64,000 bases of DNA from CALJDF01 sp038121105 (GTDB taxonomy: Bacteria; Pseudomonadota; Alphaproteobacteria; SHVP01), in NCBI GenBank assembly GCA_038121105.1, contig JAYONB010000004.1:214568-278567 (forward strand). Direction: 5' to 3'. The notes beneath the pieces are model-generated. The model ran no database searches, was not told the DNA's origin, and saw nothing but the letters and a program-made list of their open reading frames with translations. Made by a program: the position numbers and the translations under genes. Numbering within the stretch: the first letter of the stretch is position 1; every line of letters begins with the position of its first letter. Below, piece by piece: positions 51,733 to 59,666 of the stretch.

Positions 51733-52920
51733 ATGTCCAATATTCGCAACGTCGGCGAAATGGTCGAATCCAACCACGACGAGTACAACCGTCAGCGGTT
51801 CGTCTCCATTCTTCGTAAGCGGGTTCTGATGGACTTCGCCAGCGACATGAAGACGATCTACCAGAAAAAGGTCGAGCCCAATTTCGAAAAGAAGAATGGG
51901 CGCAAACCGAAAGATGGTCGCGAAATCCGGAAAGCCATGCTTCATGAGCCGGTCTTCGAAGGTTGGAGTTCGCTGCGCTACAACGCGCAACTAATGACAT
52001 GGTGGTCGGTGCAGCCGGCGATCGAACGCAGTCTCGATGAATTGATCCAAGCGGCCAAAGACGCAAAGGCGGCAAACCCGGCCGGCGGTAGCCTCGAACT
52101 CAATCCGGATGTCGATGTGCCGCGCGAGATTACCGAGCTCGACGTTCACTTAATGCCGGGTTGTTTTCACACCGAATACACCGACGACGACGTAGCCCAA
52201 GGCGCGGTCTATCACTACGGCACCACCGTCTTTTCGGGAGGCCTTCCGCATCGCCGCATCACCAAGGGCGGCGTGGCGAGTTCGATCGCAAACTACCTCA
52301 AACTTGCCTATCCGGATTTCAAGCCCGAACGCATTCTCGACATGGGCTGCACGGCGGGCGCCAACACGACACCTTACAAAGAGGTCTACCCCGACGCCGA
52401 GGTGCACGGCATCGACGTGGGCGCGCCTTTGCTTCGTTTCGGACATGCCCGTGCCGAAGCCGAGGGTATGGCGCTACATTTCAAGCAGGCCAATGCGGTC
52501 GAGACCGGATACCCGGACAATCACTTCGACATCATTACGTCGAGCTTCTTCTTCCATGAAGTGTCGGTGCCCGACACCAAGAAGATTTTCAAGGAGTGTC
52601 ACAGAATCCTGAAACCAGGCGGCTTGATGCTCCACATGGAGCTGCCGCCGGCGGATCTGACGGACCCGTACTACAACTTCTATCTCGATTGGGACGCCTT
52701 CTATAACAACGAGCCGCACTACAAGAAGTTTCGGGGATTGGACTTCCCCAAGACGCTCGCGCAATGCGGCTTCAAGGAAGACAAACAAATGATGGTTCGG
52801 ATTCCGAATTTCGCCTCGACCCCGCCGGAAGAGTTCAAAGCGGTGGCGACGGGCGAAGAGACCCTTCGCCGCGACCATGGCAATGGCGCGGTATGGTTTA
52901 CCTTTGGTGGGTGGAAGTAA
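51733..52920 (+). CDS. SAM methyltransferase with an unrecognised N-terminal domain, paralogue 1
   Basis: A 395-residue protein. Residues 201-245 carry class-I methyltransferase motif I (I-L-D-M-G-C-T-A-G-A-N) and the acidic H-G-I-D-V-G; 265-276 is motif IV-like (F-D-I-I-T-S-S-F-F-F-H-E), and L-K-P-G-G is at 293-297. The first about 170 residues are unlike any methyltransferase cap I know: Y-N-A-Q-L-M-T-W-W-S-V, A-A-N-P-A-G-G-S-L-E-L, and D-V-H-L-M-P-G-C-F-H-T-E-Y with Cys144 and His146. AAGGAG precedes the ATG by nine bases. It resembles the 53340-54527 gene at about 70 percent identity by eye, with identical length. Substrate unknown. Confidence 0.85.
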   Translation: MSNIRNVGEMVESNHDEYNRQRFVSILRKRVLMDFASDMKTIYQKKVEPNFEKKNGRKPKDGREIRKAMLHEPVFEGWSSLRYNAQLMTWWSVQPAIERSLDELIQAAKDAKAANPAGGSLELNPDVDVPREITELDVHLMPGCFHTEYTDDDVAQGAVYHYGTTVFSGGLPHRRITKGGVASSIANYLKLAYPDFKPERILDMGCTAGANTTPYKEVYPDAEVHGIDVGAPLLRFGHARAEAEGMALHFKQANAVETGYPDNHFDIITSSFFFHEVSVPDTKKIFKECHRILKPGGLMLHMELPPADLTDPYYNFYLDWDAFYNNEPHYKKFRGLDFPKTLAQCGFKEDKQMMVRIPNFASTPPEEFKAVATGEETLRRDHGNGAVWFTFGGWK

Positions 52921-52931
52921 CCGCCCCTAAG

Positions 52932-52945
52932 GTGATCTAGATCAA
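52932..52945. promoter_or_regulatory. FNR/CRP-like dyad GTGAT-CTAG-ATCAA
   Basis: TGATCTAGATCA is a perfect 12-base palindrome that extends to GTGAT-N4-ATCAA, one base off TTGAT-N4-ATCAA of FNR/FixK-type activators. A site centred here and acting at -41.5 would start transcription near 52980, about 28 bases ahead of the 102-residue gene. Confidence 0.45.
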
Positions 52946-52958
52946 CGGGATGACACAT

Positions 52959-52986
52959 AGGGCCGGGCATCATTGCTCGGCCCTTT
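52959..52986 (+). terminator. Intrinsic terminator of methyltransferase 1
   Basis: AGGGCCG (52959-52965) and CGGCCCT (52978-52984) pair perfectly around a 12-base loop, followed by TTT. It separates methyltransferase 1 from the next operon. Confidence 0.6.
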
Positions 52987-53007
52987 GCATGAGTGATGGA
53001 GAAAAAA

Positions 53008-53316
53008 ATGTCTGATAAATCGGTCCACCTTCCCCTCCGGTCGAAGGGCAAGCGTGCCACGTTCTACAAGGATCCGGCCGTCGATCAGCTTTTTGCGATT
53101 ATCACGATGTTGACGCAGGAACTGTCGGTCGCATTCGATCGGATCGAGACGGTGGAACGAATTCTCGACAAGAACGGCGTCATCAGCCGTGCCGATATCG
53201 AAGCCTATAAGCCCGACGAGCAGGAAGAAACCGAACGGACACAGCGCCGTGACGAGTATATCGGGCGCGTCTTCAATATCCTGCACCAGGAAGCCGAAGC
53301 GCTGCTCGACAGCTAG
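53008..53316 (+). CDS. Unrecognised 102-residue helical protein between the methyltransferases
   Basis: A short acidic helical protein. Basic start (K-S-V-H-L-P-L-R-S-K-G-K-R-A), then a long amphipathic helix D-Q-L-F-A-I-I-T-M-L-T-Q-E-L-S-V-A-F-D-R, a hinge D-K-N-G-V-I-S-R-A-D-I-E-A-Y, and a charged C-terminal helix. No membrane segment, no Cys. ATG follows GGAG by six bases; in-frame ATGs at 52993 and 52996 are weaker. It lies 23 bases before methyltransferase 2 and is probably co-translated, so a subunit or regulator of that enzyme is the best guess. Confidence 0.65.
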   Translation: MSDKSVHLPLRSKGKRATFYKDPAVDQLFAIITMLTQELSVAFDRIETVERILDKNGVISRADIEAYKPDEQEETERTQRRDEYIGRVFNILHQEAEALLDS

Positions 53317-53339
53317 CAGGCACAACCAGGAGACAGACC

Positions 53340-54527
53340 ATGTCGAACATCAGGAATGTTGGCGACCTTTTGGAACACGCGCATGACGAGCGGAGCCGAC
53401 AGAGCTTCGTATCGGCGTTTCGCAAGCGAATTTTGATGGACTACGCGGACGACATGAAGGTGGTCTACGAAAAGAAGGTCGAACCGAAGTTCGTCAAAAA
53501 GCACGGTCGCAAGCCCAAGGATGCTCGTGAGGTGCGTGCTGCAATGCGGCATGAGCCGGTTTACGAAGGCTGGAGCGCAATGCGCTACAACGCCCAAATC
53601 ATGACGTGGTGGTCGGTCCAACCCGCGGTCGAGCGTCAGCTGAACGAATTGATCCAGGCGGCGCGTGATGCCACTGCGGCAAACCCGGCCGGCGGCTCGT
53701 TGGAGCTTGACCCCGAGGTCGTCATCCCCCGCGAGGTGACGGACCTCGATGTGCATCACATGCCGGGCTGCTTTCATACAGAATATGTCGAGGATGATGT
53801 CGCGCAGGGCGCGGTCTATCACTACGGCACGCAAGTGTTCTATGGCGGGTTCGGTAAAGACGTGAAGCCGAAGGGCGATGTCGCGGCGTCGATCGCGAAC
53901 TATCTGAAATTGGCGTATTCCGACTTGAAGCCGGAGCGCGTCCTCGACTTGGGTTGTACTGCCGGTGCCAACACGTTCCCGTACAAAGAAGTCTACCCCG
54001 ATGCCGAGGTGCACGGCATCGATGTCGGTGCGCCGATGCTACGTTTCGGCCATGCCTGGGCCGAGGCTGAAGGTATCCCGATGCACTACCACCAAAGGAA
54101 CGCCGAAAACCCCGGCTTTCCCGACAACCACTTCGACATCATCACCTCGAGCTTCTTCTTTCACGAGCTTTCGGTCCCCGCGACCAAAAAGGTTTTGAAA
54201 GAGTGCTATCGGATGCTCAAGCCGGGCGGGATCATGCTGCACATGGAGCTGCCGCCGACGAGCCACACGGATACCTATTACAACTTCGTGCTCGATTGGG
54301 ACGGCTTCTACAACAACGAACCGCACTACGAAAAGTTTCGCAATCTCGATTTTCTCAAGACCATTCAAGGCGCCGGTTTCGAGAAGGACAAGATCGAGCT
54401 GATCCGTATCCCGAACTACCGATCGACACCACGCGAAGAGTTCGAAGCCGTGGCCCGTGGCGACGAAACGCTCAAGCGCGAGCACGGCTTGGGTCGGGTC
54501 TGGTTTACTTTCGGCGGTTGGAAATAG
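53340..54527 (+). CDS. SAM methyltransferase with an unrecognised N-terminal domain, paralogue 2
   Basis: A 395-residue protein aligned without gaps at both ends with paralogue 1: M-S-N-I-R-N-V-G start, T-W-W-S-V-Q-P-A near 89-96, H-M-P-G-C-F-H near 140-146, L-D-L-G-C-T-A-G-A-N at 202-211, H-G-I-D-V-G, S-S-F-F-F-H-E at 270-276 and W-F-T-F-G-G-W-K at the end. Differences lie mostly in surface helices, so the two probably act on the same kind of substrate or as a heterodimer. Second gene of the unit led by the 102-residue protein; GGAGACAGACC precedes the ATG. Confidence 0.85.
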   Translation: MSNIRNVGDLLEHAHDERSRQSFVSAFRKRILMDYADDMKVVYEKKVEPKFVKKHGRKPKDAREVRAAMRHEPVYEGWSAMRYNAQIMTWWSVQPAVERQLNELIQAARDATAANPAGGSLELDPEVVIPREVTDLDVHHMPGCFHTEYVEDDVAQGAVYHYGTQVFYGGFGKDVKPKGDVAASIANYLKLAYSDLKPERVLDLGCTAGANTFPYKEVYPDAEVHGIDVGAPMLRFGHAWAEAEGIPMHYHQRNAENPGFPDNHFDIITSSFFFHELSVPATKKVLKECYRMLKPGGIMLHMELPPTSHTDTYYNFVLDWDGFYNNEPHYEKFRNLDFLKTIQGAGFEKDKIELIRIPNYRSTPREEFEAVARGDETLKREHGLGRVWFTFGGWK

Positions 54528-54542
54528 ACCCGATCGTTCGGC

Positions 54543-54953
54543 TTAGCGCTCGAGTTCGAAGCGGATCGGTTGGGCGCCTTCCCATAGGACCTTTTCGCCT
54601 AGGGCGGCTAGGTTTTCGGCGCCCTCGGCAATGGTCATGAAGTGATTGCCCGCGAGGGGTCCGGCGGTGCTGGCAAACGACGCATGGCCGTACACGAAGA
54701 GGATTTCGGTTTCGCTGATCCCTGCGGGATGAAACAGAATTTCGCCCGTTGAAGGGTGCGTCGTAACGTTTTCTCGACCGACTCCAAGGTCATAATCGCC
54801 CATCGGAATCCATGCGGCTTCGCCACTCCATCGGGCTTGGATCAGTTGGTTTTCGAAGGGCAGGATATTGCGAAAGGCCGCGCAAGTTGCGGGGGCTTTC
54901 GCATCTTCCCATACGGCACGAAAGCGAAACTCGCCTACGCTGATCGCGATCAT
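54543..54953 (-). CDS. DUF3830 family protein
   Basis: A 136-residue protein with the DUF3830 pattern: A-P-A-T-C-A-A-F-R-N-I-L-P-F-E near residues 18-32, A-R-W-S-G-E-A-A-W-I-P, G-E-I-L-F-H-P-A-G-I-S-E-T-E-I, A-G-N-H-F-M-T-I and the C-terminal W-E-G-A-Q-P-I-R-F-E. The family is thought to have a cyclophilin-like beta-barrel; activity unknown. Start at MIAISVGEF, since the longer frame runs antisense-like over the asparaginase. It follows the asparaginase stop by 31 bases, one operon. Confidence 0.88.
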   Translation of the reverse strand: MIAISVGEFRFRAVWEDAKAPATCAAFRNILPFENQLIQARWSGEAAWIPMGDYDLGVGRENVTTHPSTGEILFHPAGISETEILFVYGHASFASTAGPLAGNHFMTIAEGAENLAALGEKVLWEGAQPIRFELER

Positions 54954-54984
54954 GATGTCCTCGCCTGAATGTCGTGAGACGTGC

Positions 54985-55992
54985 CTAATACGTATCGAAC
55001 ATCCGCTGAACCTCGTCCGAGTCCGTCGACTGCGTGAGGGCCAGAAGGGCCAACACACGCGCCTTTTGCGGATTGAGATTGTCGGCCGCAACGATGCCGC
55101 TCTTCTGCATGGTCTCACGCCGAATGACCCGTCCGCTTCCGGCGCGCGAACTAATGATGATCAAAACGTCCTGGGCCTGGGCCCGCTTGACGGCCTCCCA
55201 CTGGGCAGGGGTGAGCAACCCCGGCGCGAACGCGGAGATGACAACGGCTTTGGCGCCGGCGGCAACGGCGGCATCGATGGCGGCTCCATCGGCACCGGCA
55301 TAGCTCGCCACGATATCCACGCGCGGGAACTCGGAGACTTTGCTGAGGTCGAACTCGGTGTCGGCGGTGTGGGGCCGTGCCGGTTTGCGATAGATCGCTG
55401 TGGTGCCGTCCGGATCCGCATAGCCCAACATACCGAGGTCGGGGGTGCGAAAGGCTTCAAGCCGGAGGGTGGAGCCCTTCGTGACTTCGCGTGCGCACTG
55501 AATTTCCTCGTTCAGTATGGTCACCACGCCGAGGCCGCGCGCCTCGGCCGAGGCCGCGGTACGGACTGCGGCCAGCAAATTGCTCCCAGCGTCCGTGGCA
55601 AAGCCGGAGGAGGGGCGCTGCGCGCCGATCACCACGACGGGCAGGGGCGTCTTGACCGTGAGGTGCAGAAAATACGCTGTTTCTTCGAGCGATGCCGTCC
55701 CGTGCGTGACGACGATGCCGTCGATCGTGTCGTCGCTTCCTTCCACCCCGTTGATCTTTTCGACGAGCTCGTGCCAGTCCTGGGGCTGGAGATCGGTGCT
55801 TTCGACCCGGCGAAAATCGAACGGAACGATGTCCACCGTCTCGGCGACTTCGGGAAAGTGAGCGAGGATTTCGGAGACGGTGATTAATGTCCCGTGGTCC
55901 ATGTACTCCCAGACGTCCAGGCTGTGACGACCTTTGAACGAGATCGTCCCGCCGGTGCCGATAAACGCGATGCGTGGTTTTTGCTTGGTCAT
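54985..55992 (-). CDS. Asparaginase/glutaminase-family protein lacking the usual substrate Asp
   Basis: A 335-residue cytoplasmic homologue of L-asparaginases (no signal peptide). G-T-G-G-T-I holds the nucleophile Thr16. The second motif reads T-H-G-T-A-S-L-E-E-T (Thr99-Ala100) where active asparaginases have T-H-G-T-D-T; that Asp contacts the substrate alpha-amino group. The C-terminus L-N-P-Q-K-A-R-V-L is conserved and the downstream lysine (V-T-K) is kept. A different amide or lactam without that amino contact is therefore likely. Paired with DUF3830. Confidence 0.85.
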   Translation of the reverse strand: MTKQKPRIAFIGTGGTISFKGRHSLDVWEYMDHGTLITVSEILAHFPEVAETVDIVPFDFRRVESTDLQPQDWHELVEKINGVEGSDDTIDGIVVTHGTASLEETAYFLHLTVKTPLPVVVIGAQRPSSGFATDAGSNLLAAVRTAASAEARGLGVVTILNEEIQCAREVTKGSTLRLEAFRTPDLGMLGYADPDGTTAIYRKPARPHTADTEFDLSKVSEFPRVDIVASYAGADGAAIDAAVAAGAKAVVISAFAPGLLTPAQWEAVKRAQAQDVLIIISSRAGSGRVIRRETMQKSGIVAADNLNPQKARVLALLALTQSTDSDEVQRMFDTY

Positions 55993-56017
55993 TGTTTGTT
56001 CGTTGCCCTGTCAGAAT

Positions 56018-56107
56018 TGGCGGATGGGGTGGGATTCGAACCCACGAGGAGCGTGAACCCCTGCCGGTTTTCAAGACCGGTGCCTTCAACCACTCGGCCA
56101 CCCATCC
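56018..56107 (-). tRNA. tRNA-Ser(TGA)
   Basis: On the minus strand GGATGGG... pairs with CCCATCC to form the acceptor stem; D-arm GCCGAGTGGTTGAAGGC; anticodon arm CGGTCTTGAAAACCG with TGA; a long class-II variable arm; T-arm GTGGGTTCGAATCCCAC. Encoded CCA end at 56018-56020. 90 bases, typical serine tRNA length. Confidence 0.97.
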
Positions 56108-56201
56108 ATCGCGGAATTCAGGGACTTATCACGGGTTGCCGGCCAAGTGAATGGACGATTTCGGTCGGCGGCGCCCACTTATCCGAAGGGCGCCGGCAGG
56201 T

Positions 56202-56639
56202 TTACGAAGCGCCGGTGTCGGGGACGAGACCCGCGGCGGCGATCCCAGCGACGGCACAAATCTCGTCGTTGTCGGATAGCTCGCCGCTGACACCGACCGA
56301 GCCGATCACCGCATTTTCCGCATTGCGGATCAGGACGCCACCGGGGATGGGCATGAAGCGACCGCCCGAGGCCGCGGCGAGAGCGGCGACCACGCTCGGT
56401 CGTTGTTCCATTCGATCACCCAGGGCGCGCGATGCGCTGCCCATGGCTACCGCCCCCCAGGCTTTGCCCATGGCGATGTCGAAATGCAGCAATCCGGCGC
56501 CGTCTTCGCGCTTCAGGGCTACCGCGTAGCCCCCGGTATCAAGGACCAGGGCGATAATCGGCTTGAACGATCGCTTGCGCGCCTCGGCCAGGGTCGCGTC
56601 AACAATGGTGCTTGCTTGATCGAGCGTCAGAGTTCCCAC
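56202..56639 (-). CDS. GlcG/HbpS-family haem-binding-type protein
   Basis: A 145-residue protein of the GlcG/HbpS (PduO-C-like) family: T-L-T-L-D-Q-A near the start, V-L-D-T-G-G, K-R-E-D-G-A, A-M-G-K-A, F-M-P-I-P-G-G-V and I-G-S-V-G-V-S-G. Members bind haem or cobalamin-like ligands or are of unknown role in glycolate and diol operons. It ends the transporter operon running from 61667. Confidence 0.85.
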   Translation of the reverse strand: MGTLTLDQASTIVDATLAEARKRSFKPIIALVLDTGGYAVALKREDGAGLLHFDIAMGKAWGAVAMGSASRALGDRMEQRPSVVAALAAASGGRFMPIPGGVLIRNAENAVIGSVGVSGELSDNDEICAVAGIAAAGLVPDTGAS

Positions 56640-56666
56640 GGAGTGCTCCCTTCATGTTGGCCGTCC

Positions 56667-57785
56667 TTAGCGCGTACAGGCGTCCAGGGCATCGAGAATG
56701 CGCGTCACGCGCAATCCCACATCGCTGCCGTCGTGCATCTTGTTGGGGCAATAGCAAATCCCGATTCCGCTATCGGGGTCGGCAAAACTTTGTGCGCCGC
56801 CGGCACCGGAATGCCCAAAACCACGCGGCCCGCCCATGGGACGGCTGTTCGACGACAGCATGAAACAAAGGCCTGAACGCAAATCAAGGCCGCTGCTTTC
56901 AGACGTCCCGCTGCCGCGTTCGACAAGAAAAGGCTCGAGGCTCTTCTGGCTCAGCAACCGCACGCCATCGAGCGCTCCACCTTGGGCAAGGGCGGCGTAA
57001 ATCTTCGCCACCCCGCGCGCGGTGCCGTAACCGTTGACCGACGGTATCTGCGCCGCCCGCCACTGCGGTGAATTGTAGTCTTCCTCGGCCGGGAGCGATT
57101 CCCACTGAAGCCGTTGCATCTCCGGTGCGCCTGGCGCTTTGGCGGCGTTCACCACGTTGTTGGGCGATGCAACCATCGTGGCGCAGCGTAGGCTTTCGGC
57201 GTTCGTTAGCCCAAAGAAGTAGTCGGCGCCGAGAGGATTGGCGATCTCTTCGCGGACAAAGGCACCGATGGTGCGTCCATCAATACGCCGGAGGATTTCG
57301 CCGGCGATGAAGCCCAATGTCGCCGAATGATAGAAAAGCATACTACCCGGCGGCCAGTAGGGTGTTTGCGCGGCCAGACCGGCCGCCATTTTGTTCCAGT
57401 CGTAAATATCACCGGGTTTGGCGGCATCGAAAGCCGGAATGCCCGCACGGTGCGACAATGCGGTCGTTACGGTGATATCGCCCTTGCCGTTCTCGGCAAA
57501 TTCCGGCCAGTAGTGCGCAACCGGCGCATCGAGATCGAACTGTCCGCGGTCATACAGCATCGCCATGCATAGCCCCGTTATGCCTTTGGCGACGGACATC
57601 ATGCAGGCCATCGTGTCGGGCTGCCACGCATCGCCGTCGGGTGTCGCTTGGCCGCCCCACACATCGAGGACAAGTTGGCCATGCCGGTAGACCGCTAGCG
57701 CGGCACCCAATTCGCGCCCCTCGTCGAGGTTGCGCTGAAAGGCGGCGTTCAAGGGTTCGAAATCGGGATGGACGAATGTCTCCAT
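56667..57785 (-). CDS. Serine hydrolase, class C beta-lactamase/esterase family
   Basis: A 372-residue protein with catalytic S-V-A-K (Ser64-Lys67) and Tyr152-x-Ser (Y-H-S), and a late F-G-H-S-G-A-G-G (the K-T-G/H-S-G motif). No signal peptide, so a cytoplasmic esterase or peptidase is likelier than an antibiotic-degrading enzyme. Between the ABC ATPase and GlcG in one operon: perhaps it hydrolyses the transported compound. Confidence 0.9.
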   Translation of the reverse strand: METFVHPDFEPLNAAFQRNLDEGRELGAALAVYRHGQLVLDVWGGQATPDGDAWQPDTMACMMSVAKGITGLCMAMLYDRGQFDLDAPVAHYWPEFAENGKGDITVTTALSHRAGIPAFDAAKPGDIYDWNKMAAGLAAQTPYWPPGSMLFYHSATLGFIAGEILRRIDGRTIGAFVREEIANPLGADYFFGLTNAESLRCATMVASPNNVVNAAKAPGAPEMQRLQWESLPAEEDYNSPQWRAAQIPSVNGYGTARGVAKIYAALAQGGALDGVRLLSQKSLEPFLVERGSGTSESSGLDLRSGLCFMLSSNSRPMGGPRGFGHSGAGGAQSFADPDSGIGICYCPNKMHDGSDVGLRVTRILDALDACTR

Positions 57786-57793
57786 GGCGGTCC

Positions 57794-58879
57794 TCAATCC
57801 TTTGGCAGGAGCCGAACGGCATCCGGCGACCAAGTGAGCCACACAGATTGTCCGGCGGCCAAACGGGCGTCACCGGCGTCGCTCTCGTTATGTGTGCGTA
57901 CCGTCAGCCCGTTCGGAACCGACTCGGTCCGGATGCGAAAGCTCGATGTAGCACCTTGGTAGATTGCCGAATCGAGCTGGCCCTCCATAACGTTGGGGCC
58001 GTCTGCAAGGCGAGTCGCGGAAAGCGTGATCTTCTCGGCGCGAATGGCTGCGGTTACTGGTGTGCCGGTATTCCACTGGGTCGGCATGCGCGAGAGAACC
58101 CGGCAGCCTGCGGCGTCGACGAGGGTCTCGCCGTTCGCAGAAGATGAAACGGTGCCGGAAATAAAGTTCCCAACGCCCATGAAGTCGGCGACGAAATGGG
58201 TTTCGGGCTGCTCGAAGATGACCTCCGGCGAACCGATTTGATCGATGCGGCCGGCGTTCATGACGCAGATCCGATCGCTAAGAATAAGGGCTTCCTCTTG
58301 GTCGTGGGTCACGAACAACGACGTGATCCCGATCTTTCGGGTGAGTTGTCGCAATTCTTCCTGTAACGCTTCACGCAGTTTGCGGTCGAGTGCGCCAAAC
58401 GGCTCATCAAGCAAAAGAATGTCGGGGCTTACAACGAGCGCCCGCGCCAGAGCGACCCGTTGTTGCTGCCCTCCCGACAGTTGATGCGGGTAGCGTTCGA
58501 GGTAGTCGGCGAGGCGCACGAGGTCGAGCGCCTCGCGAACCCGTTCGCGACGTGCTGCCTTGTCGATCTTGCGCATGCGCAACCCGAAGGCCGCGTTCTC
58601 GGCGACGGTCATGTGAGGAAACAAGGCGTGGCTCTGAAACACCATCCCGATATTGCGTCGGAACGGTGGGAGCGCCGTGACATCGGTACCGCCCAGGCGA
58701 ACAATGCCGCTATCGGGCTTCTCCAAGCCGGCAACCATGCGCAGTGTGGTGGTCTTGCCGCAACCGCTCGGTCCCAGCAGCGTGACGAACTCCCCGGAAG
58801 GGAGGTCCAACGAGAGGTCGTCGACCGCGCGCGCTGTCCCGAAGGTCTTGGTCAAGTTCTCTAGCTTAAGTTCGGCCAT
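57794..58879 (-). CDS. potA: Spermidine/putrescine-type ABC transporter ATPase
   Basis: A 361-residue ATPase. Walker A G-P-S-G-C-G-K-T-T, signature L-S-G-G-Q-Q-Q-R, Walker B L-L-L-D-E-P-F-G-A-L-D-R-K, then a C-terminal TOBE domain (about 280-350). It powers import at the inner membrane. ATG chosen 18 residues into the frame, beginning M-A-E-L-K-L-E-N. Substrate: polyamine or related compound by family only. Confidence 0.88.
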   Translation of the reverse strand: MAELKLENLTKTFGTARAVDDLSLDLPSGEFVTLLGPSGCGKTTTLRMVAGLEKPDSGIVRLGGTDVTALPPFRRNIGMVFQSHALFPHMTVAENAAFGLRMRKIDKAARRERVREALDLVRLADYLERYPHQLSGGQQQRVALARALVVSPDILLLDEPFGALDRKLREALQEELRQLTRKIGITSLFVTHDQEEALILSDRICVMNAGRIDQIGSPEVIFEQPETHFVADFMGVGNFISGTVSSSANGETLVDAAGCRVLSRMPTQWNTGTPVTAAIRAEKITLSATRLADGPNVMEGQLDSAIYQGATSSFRIRTESVPNGLTVRTHNESDAGDARLAAGQSVWLTWSPDAVRLLPKD

Positions 58880-58886
58880 ACGCGAT

Positions 58887-59666
58887 CTACCCTCCAACGA
58901 CGCGCCGGAGACCGACCAGACGCTCCAAAACAACAGCGGATACCAACGAGAAGGCGATCAGCATTGTCGAAATAGCGGCAACCGACGGATCGTAGTTGTA
59001 TTCGACGTAATTCAGGATCGCGAGCGGCAGGGTGTTGAGTTTGACGTTGGTCAGGAATAGCGACACCGACACGTTGTCGAACGAGACGATGAACGCAAAC
59101 AACATGCCGGCGATGATGCCCGGGCGGATGAGCGGTGCCGTGATTTTCCAGAACGTCATGAGGTAACCGGCCCCGAGGGTGAGGGCCGCTTCTTCTACAT
59201 TTCGGTCGATCCGCGTCAGGCTCGCCATGATGGTGCGCACCAAGTAGGGGAAGGTGACCAAGACATGCGCGCCGACGAGGCGAATGGGCACGTCTCGAAT
59301 CCCGGCAGCCGCGAACGCCAGCAGGATCGACAGTCCGATGACGATCGACGGCACGACCAGCGGGGCGAGAAGGAAGGTCTGGATGGCATCGCGACCTGGA
59401 AACCGCGTGCGCACCAAGACGATCGCGGCGCCGAGCGCGAACGGCACGCCGATCGTTGTCGAAAGTAGGGCCAACCAGACGCTGGTCACCGCCGCTTCAG
59501 TGAAAAGATCTTGCGAGAGGGCGTGTGGATACCACTTCAACGACCACGTTGTCGGGGGGAACTCGGCGACCCCGGTGGCGCTGAAGGACGCAAAGACGAC
59601 GACGATGATGGGTGCCAGGATGAAGAGGATCAAGGCAAAGACGAAGAGCCGAAGGTAGATGCTCAT
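58887..59666 (-). CDS. potC: Spermidine/putrescine-type ABC permease (PotC class)
   Basis: A 259-residue permease with about six transmembrane helices and a conserved cytoplasmic loop E-E-A-A-L-T-L-G-A (EAA motif). Follows and overlaps the other permease by 4 bases. Usual partner of the PotB-type subunit. Confidence 0.88.
   Translation of the reverse strand: MSIYLRLFVFALILFILAPIIVVVFASFSATGVAEFPPTTWSLKWYPHALSQDLFTEAAVTSVWLALLSTTIGVPFALGAAIVLVRTRFPGRDAIQTFLLAPLVVPSIVIGLSILLAFAAAGIRDVPIRLVGAHVLVTFPYLVRTIMASLTRIDRNVEEAALTLGAGYLMTFWKITAPLIRPGIIAGMLFAFIVSFDNVSVSLFLTNVKLNTLPLAILNYVEYNYDPSVAAISTMLIAFSLVSAVVLERLVGLRRVVGG

Noticed and set aside
52932..52945. Assigning the FNR-like dyad to the Crp/Fnr gene at 27892.
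   Set aside because: Its recognition helix has the CRP-type R-E-T-V-x-R, which does not fit TTGAT-type half-sites.
54868..55887. Plus-strand open frame of about 340 codons opposite the asparaginase.
   Set aside because: Antisense shadow; Arg/Gly-rich without conserved sequence.
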